From assembly GCA_046349255.1 (NCBI GenBank), contig JAXMCR010000002.1:1054001-1118000 (forward strand): a stretch of DNA of 64,000 nt. Direction: 5' to 3'. This stretch comes from DAIODI01 sp046349255 (lineage in GTDB: Bacteria > Pseudomonadota > Alphaproteobacteria > Rhizobiales > Aestuariivirgaceae). Below are positions 57,578 through 64,000 of this stretch, piece after piece. The translations under genes were made by a program, and so were the position numbers. The notes under the pieces are model-generated. The model worked only from the letters and a program-made list of their open reading frames with translations, did no database searches and was not told the origin of the DNA. The stretch's first letter is position 1; every line of letters starts with the position of its first letter.

Positions 57578-58691
57578 GACGGACGCCGTCGTCGGCTGCG
57601 TGCTCGCCGGCGGCCTCGCGCGGCGCATGGGCGGTGGCGACAAGGGATTCGTCGAGATCGGCGGCCGAACCATTCTCGAGGCCGTGATCGATCGGCTGAA
57701 GCCGCAAGTGTCGCGCGCGATCCTCAACGCGAACGGCGATCCTGCGCGATTGGCAGCGTTCGGCCTGCCGGTCGTGGCCGATGCCGTCCCCGGGTTTGCC
57801 GGACCGCTCGCCGGCGTGCATGCGGCCCTCGCCTGGACGCGGGCAAACGTGCCGGAAGCGCGCTGGGTCGCGACCGTTGCAACGGACACACCGTTTTTTC
57901 CGGCCGACCTCGTGCAGCGGCTGCTTGCGGCGGTGAAACAGCAGGGGGCGGACCTGGCGTGTGCCGCCTCGGGCGGACAGGCGCATCCGGTCTTCGGCCT
58001 GTGGCCCGTGTCGATGACCGACGCGCTGGAAGCGGCGCTCGTCGAGGAGGGCGTGCGCAAGGTCGACGTCTTCACGGCGCGCTACCGCCTCGCGACGGCG
58101 GACTACGAGGCGGCGCCCGTCGACCCGTTCTTCAACGTCAACCGGCCGGACGACATTGCCGAAGCGAAGCGCCTGGCGGCGGGCCGGCAAAAGGTGATCG
58201 GGGTCGCGGGATTCAAGAACGCGGGCAAGACCACGCTGGTCGAACGGCTCGTCCGGGAACTCACGGGACGGGGCTACCGCATCTCGACGGTGAAGCACGC
58301 GCATCACTCGTTCGACATCGACCACGAGGGTCGCGACAGCTTCCGGCACCGCAAGGCAGGGGCGGCCGAAGTCGCGGTCGTGTCGATGAATCGCTGGGCG
58401 CTGATCCACGAGAACCGCGGCGATGACCGCGAGCCGCCGCTCGAGGCGATTCTCGCGAAGCTCGCCCCGTGCGACCTCGTGATCGTCGAAGGTTACAAGC
58501 GCGACCAGCATCCGAAGATTGAGGTGCGCGACGTTACCCTGTCGCATCCGCAGCTCGCGGGCGACGACCCGACGGTCATCGCGCTGGCGGCGAGTGCGCC
58601 GGTTGAAGCGCCGGTTCCCGTGTTCGCCCGCGATGACGTGCGCGCGCTCGCCGACTTCATCGTCGGGCGCATGGAGCTTCCGTCCCGATGA
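57570..58691 (+). CDS. mobAB: Molybdenum cofactor guanylyltransferase MobA fused to MobB
   Basis: A 373-residue fusion. The N-terminal MobA domain (GCVLAGGLARRMGGGDKG at about 10-27, DTPFFPADLV, NVNRPDDI) attaches GMP to molybdopterin; the C-terminal MobB domain (P-loop GFKNAGKTTLVERLV near 213-227, KHAHHSFDIDHEGRDS, IVEGYKRD) is a GTP-binding adaptor. Bis-MGD is what formate dehydrogenase needs, and the gene sits in the same run as fdhD and moeA. Both junctions are overlaps. Confidence 0.94.
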   Translation: MIETDAVVGCVLAGGLARRMGGGDKGFVEIGGRTILEAVIDRLKPQVSRAILNANGDPARLAAFGLPVVADAVPGFAGPLAGVHAALAWTRANVPEARWVATVATDTPFFPADLVQRLLAAVKQQGADLACAASGGQAHPVFGLWPVSMTDALEAALVEEGVRKVDVFTARYRLATADYEAAPVDPFFNVNRPDDIAEAKRLAAGRQKVIGVAGFKNAGKTTLVERLVRELTGRGYRISTVKHAHHSFDIDHEGRDSFRHRKAGAAEVAVVSMNRWALIHENRGDDREPPLEAILAKLAPCDLVIVEGYKRDQHPKIEVRDVTLSHPQLAGDDPTVIALAASAPVEAPVPVFARDDVRALADFIVGRMELPSR

Positions 58692-59944
58692 GCCGAAAGC
58701 TTCTCGACGACTGCTTCCTGCATGACCGCGACCGGCTGAAGCATGACGATGCGATCGACCTGATCCGCACGCGGCTTCGGCGCGTGGCGGACGTCGAGGA
58801 GGCGCCACTCGATCGCCTTGCCGGGCGCGTTCTCGCAACCGACGTGGCTGCGCCGCGGCCGGTGCCGGCGTTCACCAATGCCGCCGTCGACGGCTACGCC
58901 TTCGCCTACGAAAGCCTCGCCGGCGGAACGCCTCTCGCCATTGCGATGCGGCTCACCGCGGGCGCTTCGACCGAAACGCCGCTCGCGCCGGGACAGGCGG
59001 CGCGCATCTTCACGGGCGCGCCGATGCCCCCGGGGGCCGACACGTGCGTGATGCAGGAGGACGTGACGGTCGCGGACGACGCGATCGCCGTTCCTGCCGG
59101 GCTCAGGAAGGGCGCCAACACGCGCAAGGCGGGCGAGGACGTCAAGGCGGGCGACGTCGTGGTGCGGGCCGGCACGCGCCTGCGCCCGCAGGAAGTGGCG
59201 GCCATCGCTTCCACAGGCGCTGCGACTGCCGCGTGCTATCGGCCGCTGAAGGTCGCGGTCCTGTCGACCGGGGATGAACTCCTGGCGCCCGGCCAGCCGT
59301 TCCGGCCCGGTGGGGTGTATGATTCGAACCGGACGATGATCCGCGCGCTGCTCGGCCTCCAGGGTGTCGAGGTGCTCGACCTCGGCGTCGTGCCCGACCG
59401 GCGCGATGCGGTCGAAAGCGCCGTGGCGGGCGCTGCCGCGCAGGCCGATGCGATCCTTTCGACGGGGGGAGCCAGTCGCGGCGAGGCGGACTACGTGGTC
59501 GAGACGATCGCCAAGCTCGGTCAACTCACCGCGTGGCAGATCGCGGTGAAGCCCGGCCGCCCGCTCGCGATCGGCCAGATTCGCGACACCGTCTACTTCG
59601 GGCTTCCGGGCAACCCGGTCGCGGCGTTCGTCACCTTCCTCCTCTACGCCCAGCCGATGCTCGCGATCCTGCAGGGCGCCGACTGGCGTCCGCCGCGGCG
59701 GTATCCCCTGCCGGCGGCCTTCTCCGTGCCGGCGCGCAAGACCGGGCGGCGCGAGTTCTGGCGCGGCTCGCTGGTCGACACGGCCGAAGGCCTGCGCGTG
59801 AAGAAGTTCGAGCGCGACGGGTCCGGGCTTATCTCCGGCCTGTCACAGTCCGACGGCCTGATCGACATCCCGGAAGCCCGCGGGCCCGTTCTCGAGGGCG
59901 ACCTGGTCGATTTCATCCCGTACGGCGCGTTCGGCCTGCCATGA
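58688..59944 (+). CDS. moeA: Molybdopterin molybdenumtransferase MoeA
   Basis: Inserts molybdate (or tungstate) into adenylated molybdopterin. The 418-residue protein has domain I/II marks AFTNAAVDGYAF (about 60-71) and RIFTGAPMPPGADTCVMQED, the MoCF-like domain VAVLSTGDELLAPGQ (about 196-210) and ILSTGGASRGEADYV, GLPGNPVAAFVTF, and the C-terminal beta domain. Overlaps mobAB (ATGA). End of the cofactor run. Confidence 0.95.
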   Translation: MSRKLLDDCFLHDRDRLKHDDAIDLIRTRLRRVADVEEAPLDRLAGRVLATDVAAPRPVPAFTNAAVDGYAFAYESLAGGTPLAIAMRLTAGASTETPLAPGQAARIFTGAPMPPGADTCVMQEDVTVADDAIAVPAGLRKGANTRKAGEDVKAGDVVVRAGTRLRPQEVAAIASTGAATAACYRPLKVAVLSTGDELLAPGQPFRPGGVYDSNRTMIRALLGLQGVEVLDLGVVPDRRDAVESAVAGAAAQADAILSTGGASRGEADYVVETIAKLGQLTAWQIAVKPGRPLAIGQIRDTVYFGLPGNPVAAFVTFLLYAQPMLAILQGADWRPPRRYPLPAAFSVPARKTGRREFWRGSLVDTAEGLRVKKFERDGSGLISGLSQSDGLIDIPEARGPVLEGDLVDFIPYGAFGLP

Positions 59945-59992
59945 GGCGAAAAGGCTTTCCTGAGGCCCGCCGGACGGGCTAAAACGCGCCGC

Positions 59993-60010
59993 AAGCCCGG
60001 GACCGGGCTT
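59993..60010. repeat. Inverted repeat between moeA and leuC
   Basis: AAGCCCGG-GA-CCGGGCTT, eight paired bases with a two-base centre, preceded by a smaller GCCCG/CGGGC hairpin. No T-run follows, so it is either a weak terminator for moeA or a protein-binding palindrome before leuC. Confidence 0.4.
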
Positions 60011-60039
60011 CCCCCACAGTCATCGAAATGGTTCGAGTT

Positions 60040-61446
60040 ATGGCCAAGCCGCGCACGCTCTACGACAAGATCTGGGACGACCACCTGGTGCACGAAGGTG
60101 AGGATGGCACTTGCCTCCTCTACATCGACCGCCACCTCGTCCACGAGGTGACGAGCCCGCAGGCGTTCGAGGGCCTGCGCATGACCGGCCGCAAGGTGCG
60201 CCACCCGGAAAAGACGCTCGCCGTCGTTGACCACAACGTTCCGACCACGGACCGTTCGAAGGGCATCGACGAGCCCGAGAGCCGCACCCAGGTCGAGACG
60301 CTGGCGCGCAACGCCGCCGAGTTCGGCATCGAATACTTCTCCGAACTCGACAAGCGGCAGGGGATCGTGCACGCCATCGGCCCCGAGCAGGGCTTTACGC
60401 TGCCCGGCACCACGATCGTCTGCGGTGACAGCCATACTTCCACGCACGGCGCGTTTGGCGCGCTCGCGCACGGCATCGGCACGTCGGAGGTCGAGCACGT
60501 GCTCGCCACGCAGACGCTGATCCAGTCGAAGGCGAAGAACATGAAGGTCGAGGTGAACGGCACGCTCGCGCCGGGCGCCACCGCCAAGGACATCATCCTC
60601 GCGATCATCGGCGAGATCGGCACCGCCGGCGGCACCGGGCACGTCATCGAGTATTGCGGCGAGGCGATCGAGGCGCTGACGATGGAAGGCCGCATGACGG
60701 TCTGCAACATGTCGATCGAGGGCGGCGCGCGCGCCGGCCTCATCCGACCGGACCGCAAGTGCTACGAGTACCTGAAGGGTCGCCCGCGCTCGCCGACCGG
60801 CGAGGCGTGGGAGAAGGCGATCCGCCATTGGGACACCCTGTTCTCCGACGAGGGCGCGCACTTCGACCGCGTGATCCGGCTCGATGCCGCGAAGCTCCCG
60901 CCGATCGTGTCCTGGGGCACGAGCCCCGAGGACGTGATCTCGGTTGAGGGCGTCGTTCCCGATCCAGCGCAGATCACCGACGAGAACAAGCGGCAGTCGA
61001 AGCAGCGGGCGCTCGAGTACATGGGGCTCAAGGCGGGCACGCCGATCACCGACATCGTCATCGACAAGGTGTTCATCGGCTCGTGCACGAACGGACGGAT
61101 CGAGGACTTGCGCGAGGCCGCACGAATCATCGAGGGCCGCAAGGTCCATGATCGTGTTTCGGCCATGGTCGTGCCGGCGTCCGGTCTCGTGAAGGAGCAG
61201 GCGGAACAAGAAGGCCTCGACCGCATTTTCAGGGCCGCAGGCTTCGAATGGCGTGAACCGGGGTGCTCCATGTGCCTCGGCATGAACCCGGACCAGCTGA
61301 AGCCCGGCGAGCGCTGCGCCTCGACCTCGAACCGCAACTTCGAGGGCCGGCAGGGCTACAAGGGCCGCACGCATCTGGTCTCGCCGGCGATGGCTGCGGC
61401 GGCCGCGATCGCGGGCCGGTTCGTGGACGTGAGAAAGTGGAATTAA
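60040..61446 (+). CDS. leuC: 3-isopropylmalate dehydratase large subunit
   Basis: Isomerises 2- to 3-isopropylmalate in leucine synthesis; needs LeuD as partner. The 468-residue product starts MAKPRTLYDKIWDDHLVHE and shows VDHNVPTTDR, VCGDSHTSTHGAFGALAHGIGTSEVEHVLATQ, and the 4Fe-4S cysteines in IGSCTNGRIEDL (about 348) and PGCSMCLGMN (about 408-411). Start at 60040 rather than 60028 follows the family. No leuD follows within the window. Confidence 0.97.
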   Translation: MAKPRTLYDKIWDDHLVHEGEDGTCLLYIDRHLVHEVTSPQAFEGLRMTGRKVRHPEKTLAVVDHNVPTTDRSKGIDEPESRTQVETLARNAAEFGIEYFSELDKRQGIVHAIGPEQGFTLPGTTIVCGDSHTSTHGAFGALAHGIGTSEVEHVLATQTLIQSKAKNMKVEVNGTLAPGATAKDIILAIIGEIGTAGGTGHVIEYCGEAIEALTMEGRMTVCNMSIEGGARAGLIRPDRKCYEYLKGRPRSPTGEAWEKAIRHWDTLFSDEGAHFDRVIRLDAAKLPPIVSWGTSPEDVISVEGVVPDPAQITDENKRQSKQRALEYMGLKAGTPITDIVIDKVFIGSCTNGRIEDLREAARIIEGRKVHDRVSAMVVPASGLVKEQAEQEGLDRIFRAAGFEWREPGCSMCLGMNPDQLKPGERCASTSNRNFEGRQGYKGRTHLVSPAMAAAAAIAGRFVDVRKWN

Positions 61447-61563
61447 TTTGCCTCAAAGGCATGAATCTGCTCAACACGTTAACGCTACTGCAATGGTTGG
61501 GGCATAAGTTCGGCGCCCGGGGAATGTGTCGAACTTGGGGAATTGAGGGGTCAGTAGGCGGTC

Positions 61564-61701
61564 ATGACGACAGTTACGGCAGATGCGCGTTTCTTGCGGC
61601 GAATCCTTTTCGGCCTCATCGCCGCCACGTTGATTGCCGGCGTCGGCGCCGCGGTGACGTCCGTCGAAGCAGCCCCCCCGGTGGCATCCCTTTCCAACTG
61701 A
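61564..61701 (+). CDS. Possible 45-residue membrane-anchored or exported peptide
   Basis: A short frame with a start region RFLRRILFGLIAATLIAGVG, two Arg pairs then a hydrophobic helix, and an AAPPVASLSN tail, like a signal-anchor peptide. A GGCGG precedes the ATG. No family recognised. The 61447-61563 stretch before it holds no gene. Could be real or chance; coding-like third-position GC is modest. Confidence 0.35.
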   Translation: MTTVTADARFLRRILFGLIAATLIAGVGAAVTSVEAAPPVASLSN

Positions 61702-61743
61702 ACCTGACGGCGTGCACGTGACGTGCGCGCCGATGATCGAGCA

Positions 61744-62172
61744 ATGCCGATGAGCGGGGCAGATGCCTCGCGCTGGGCGTCGCACCATGCGCCGTCCCTC
61801 GACGACATTCGTGCGCTTGCAGTCAGTGCGTGGGACGGGCTGCCGGAGGAATTCCGTGCGCTGACGGGTGACATCGTGATCCTCGTCGAGGATTTCGCGA
61901 CCGAAGAGGTGCTCGACGATCTCGGCATCGAGTCCGAGTTCGGCCTGCTCGGCCTCTACCAGGGCATCAACGTGATCGACGCGGGTGCGAGCGACGGCAA
62001 CGCTTTGCCGAACACAATCCACCTCTACCGCCGCCCGATCCTCGACTACTGGGCGGAATTCGAGGAGACGCTGCTAGCAGTCGTCACGCACGTGCTCGTG
62101 CACGAGATCGGCCATCACTTCGGGCTCTCGGACGAGGCGATGGCGCAGATCGAGGCGCAAGCCGGGGAATGA
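61744..62172 (+). CDS. Metallopeptidase family protein (minimal zincin, DUF1025-like)
   Basis: A 142-residue zincin with the zinc site VHEIGHHFGLSDEAM near 118-132 and family parts VILVEDFATEEVLDDLGI and LLGLYQGINV. Such acidic small metallopeptidases (about 120-150 residues) are common in alphaproteobacteria with unknown substrates. ATG at 61744; GTG or a second ATG at 61750 are possible starts. Overlaps the next gene (ATGA). Confidence 0.87.
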   Translation: MPMSGADASRWASHHAPSLDDIRALAVSAWDGLPEEFRALTGDIVILVEDFATEEVLDDLGIESEFGLLGLYQGINVIDAGASDGNALPNTIHLYRRPILDYWAEFEETLLAVVTHVLVHEIGHHFGLSDEAMAQIEAQAGE

Positions 62173-62354
62173 GCGAGCGCGACCCCAAGCTGCGCCACAT
62201 GCAGCAGCAGTCCGAGCGGCTCCTGACCGGCGGTCCTGAAGGCCCGGGCGATGACGATCCGATCGAGCGCTGGGGCAAGCGCATCGGCCGGGGCTTGTCG
62301 ATCGTGCTTGCGATGGGGCTGCTCTGGTACCTGTGGTCGACGCTCGGGCGCTGA
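62169..62354 (+). CDS. Small single-helix membrane protein, unknown function
   Basis: A 61-residue protein with a charged N-terminus (RHMQQQSERLL) and one C-terminal helix (LSIVLAMGLLWYLWSTL, about 43-59). Overlaps the metallopeptidase gene by four bases, so it is probably co-translated and may anchor or assist it. No family recognised. Confidence 0.6.
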   Translation: MSERDPKLRHMQQQSERLLTGGPEGPGDDDPIERWGKRIGRGLSIVLAMGLLWYLWSTLGR

Positions 62355-62357
62355 CCG

Positions 62358-63356
62358 TCAATGCGGCAGCGCCAGCGTGCGCTCCTCGGTAACCAGCGGT
62401 TCGCCGGCGCCCGTCACGATCTCGAGGCGGGCGGTGTAATCGCCGGCCTGCCAGCCGTCCGTCGGACGCTTCTTCCCGGCAAAGCGGAACAACTGCGCCT
62501 TGGAGCGGTCCACAACCTGCGCATCATCGACCATCGTCCCGCCCGGACCGTCGAGTGAAAGCGTGACCTTCGCATCCTTCGGCACGTTGATCGCGCGCAC
62601 GTAGACGACGATTGCCGCGCTCCCGCTGTCGGCCGGCACGGTCGCCGGCCGACCGGTCTCGAGGTCGGCCAGCGTGAGGGGCGCGTCGGTGAATCCGAAA
62701 TCGAGCACGGCCGTCGGATGGTACGCGAGGTTCCGCCGCGCCTGCTCGCTCCACAGCGACGCCGGGTCCGCGCTCGCCGAGCAGCTGTCGGGGGACGCTT
62801 CCGGTGCGAACGGATCGATGACAGTGCCATCCTTGCGGACCGTCAGGTGCACGTGCGGATATTGCGCCGCGCCCGAATAGCCGACCGTGCCGAGCTTTGC
62901 GCCCGTGTCGACCGTGTCGCCGGGCTTGACCGAAACGGACCCCTTGAAGAGGTGGCAGTACTGCGTCTGGTAGCCGCCCGCATGGTCGATCACGACGCCG
63001 TTGCCGCACTCGCGATTTCCCACCGCCTGACGGTCGGCATCGGTGCGCATCAGGTGATCCTCGACGCCGTCGCGCACGGCCTTCACCACCCCAGGCGCGG
63101 CGGCGACCACCGGCACCGTGCCTGCCTCGGCAGTAGAGCGCACGCGGATGTCGGTGCCGTCATGGCCGTCGTAGACGGCGCTTCCGCAGCGATAATCGCG
63201 CGCGCCAGGCCCCGGATCATGGTCGACGTACTGCTGGATGAAGCAGGCCGTCCCGACCGCACAGTCGACCGGCACGGCGAGTTCGAAGGCGCCCGCGCTG
63301 TGCGGCGCCAGCAGCGACAGCCAAATCGCCAGAATCGGCCGGGGACGCCTTGCCAT
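62358..63356 (-). CDS. M23 family peptidase (LytM-type), exported
   Basis: A 332-residue protein with a short signal peptide (ILAIWLSLLAPHSAGA), a Cys-rich linker and an M23 domain: HDGTDIRV (about 65-72, zinc ligands) through VVIDHAGGYQTQYCHL to HVHLTVR near 167-173. The C-terminal part is a beta-sandwich-like extension. Acts on peptidoglycan cross-bridges or as a non-catalytic LytM regulator; the catalytic histidines appear present. Divergent from leuB by 57 bases. Confidence 0.87.
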   Translation of the reverse strand: MARRPRPILAIWLSLLAPHSAGAFELAVPVDCAVGTACFIQQYVDHDPGPGARDYRCGSAVYDGHDGTDIRVRSTAEAGTVPVVAAAPGVVKAVRDGVEDHLMRTDADRQAVGNRECGNGVVIDHAGGYQTQYCHLFKGSVSVKPGDTVDTGAKLGTVGYSGAAQYPHVHLTVRKDGTVIDPFAPEASPDSCSASADPASLWSEQARRNLAYHPTAVLDFGFTDAPLTLADLETGRPATVPADSGSAAIVVYVRAINVPKDAKVTLSLDGPGGTMVDDAQVVDRSKAQLFRFAGKKRPTDGWQAGDYTARLEIVTGAGEPLVTEERTLALPH

Positions 63357-63413
63357 CGCGGTCTCCAGCCGTTACCGAAGGGCGCGTTTTTCGAAAGGGC
63401 GAGGCAACGTAGC

Positions 63414-64000
63414 ATGGCATCCTTCCACCTTCTACTACTTCCGGGCGACGGCATCGGCCAGGAGGTCATGGCCCCGGTGAAGGACATCATCGGCTGGTTC
63501 AACAGCCAGGGGATCGCGAAGTTCGAGGTCGAGGAAGGCCTGGTCGGCGGCACCGCGTACGACACGCACGGCGAGGCGATCTCCGAAGGCGACATGGCGA
63601 AGGCCAAGGCCGCCGACGCCGTACTGTTCGGCGCGGTCGGCGGGCCGAAGTGGGACAAGGTGCCCTACGACAAGCGCCCGGAAGCCGGCCTCCTCCGCCT
63701 GCGCAAGGATCTCGCCCTCTACGCCAACCTTCGTCCGGCGATCTGCTACCCGGCGCTCGCCGACGCCTCGTCGCTGAAGCGCGACGTGGTCGAGGGGCTC
63801 GACATCCTGATCGTCCGTGAACTGACGGGCGGCGTCTACTTCGGCGAGCCGAAGACGATCACCGACCTTGGCAACGGCCAGAAGCGCGCCATCGACACGC
63901 AGGTCTACGACACCTACGAGATCGAGCGCGTCAGCCGCGTCGCCTTCGAACTCGCCCGCACCCGGCGCAACCTCGTGCACTCCGCCGAGAAGCGCAACGT
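63414..64000 (+). CDS. leuB: 3-isopropylmalate dehydrogenase (5' part)
   Basis: The first 195 codons; the gene continues past the right edge. It oxidatively decarboxylates 3-isopropylmalate with NAD. Motifs: HLLLLPGDGIGQEVMAP (about 5-21), VLFGAVGGPKWD, LRLRKDLALYANLRPA, VRELTGGVYFGEPK and VYDTYEIERVSRVAFELAR. GAGG precedes the ATG at 63414. Separated from leuC by four unrelated genes. Confidence 0.96.
   Translation, partial: MASFHLLLLPGDGIGQEVMAPVKDIIGWFNSQGIAKFEVEEGLVGGTAYDTHGEAISEGDMAKAKAADAVLFGAVGGPKWDKVPYDKRPEAGLLRLRKDLALYANLRPAICYPALADASSLKRDVVEGLDILIVRELTGGVYFGEPKTITDLGNGQKRAIDTQVYDTYEIERVSRVAFELARTRRNLVHSAEKRN

Overview
The window is high-GC alphaproteobacterial chromosome. The evidence is a bacterial mitofilin (Mic60-type) gene beside hemC/hemD/hemY, the purH-heparinase-rsmB-htpX order, a HIG1-type small protein, an IalB-family protein and an ethylmalonyl-CoA pathway gene set. 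Genus cannot be fixed from sequence alone; Hyphomicrobiales or Rhodospirillales are plausible. Almost all DNA is ordinary, tightly packed coding sequence with many ATGA/GTGA/TGATG overlaps.

Layout. 1-5739 (minus): a truncated choline-kinase-like gene, purH, a heparinase-like gene, rsmB, htpX. 5822-11925: an SDHAF4-like gene, argG, a DUF6817-like gene, typA, ppa, then folD, a DUF167 gene and yggT on the minus strand. 12064-14235: tRNA-Ala(CGC) carrying a decayed integrative element, with a 15-bp direct repeat of the tRNA 3' end, a frameshifted tyrosine integrase and an AT-rich glycosyltransferase-like gene. 14465-16895: a glutamine amidotransferase, a small secreted protein and an acyltransferase. 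16896-18557: a second, more AT-rich accessory stretch ending at tRNA-Thr(CGT); it holds an exosortase-type (VPLPA-CTERM) protein and a GC-rich motif also found in the first island. 18701-34700: heme genes with mitofilin, tsaD-gpsA-YciI-EVE-methyltransferase, acs, an L,D-transpeptidase, an SDR, HIG1, YkvA, a quinone reductase and IalB. 34729-44826: rlmN, then mcd, ccr and ecm of the ethylmalonyl-CoA pathway interleaved with two membrane-protein genes, then gluQRS, alkA and an HNH gene. 44823-49427: dsbB, a YqaA gene, tRNA-Leu(CAA), a penicillin-binding carboxypeptidase, a DMT transporter and a CobW GTPase. 49399-59944: an NAD-type formate dehydrogenase (fdhB, fdhA) surrounded by molybdenum/tungsten cofactor maturation genes (tusA-like, MOSC, fdhD, mobAB fusion, moeA). 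60040-64000: leuC, small genes, a zincin, an M23 peptidase, and leuB cut by the window end; leuD is not between them.

Taken together, the metabolism suggests an organism that activates acetate (acs), assimilates C2 units through the ethylmalonyl-CoA pathway rather than the glyoxylate shunt, and oxidises formate to CO2 with NAD+. That combination suits a methylotroph or a phototroph/heterotroph growing on C1/C2 compounds. This is an inference, because no methanol- or methylamine-oxidation gene is present here.
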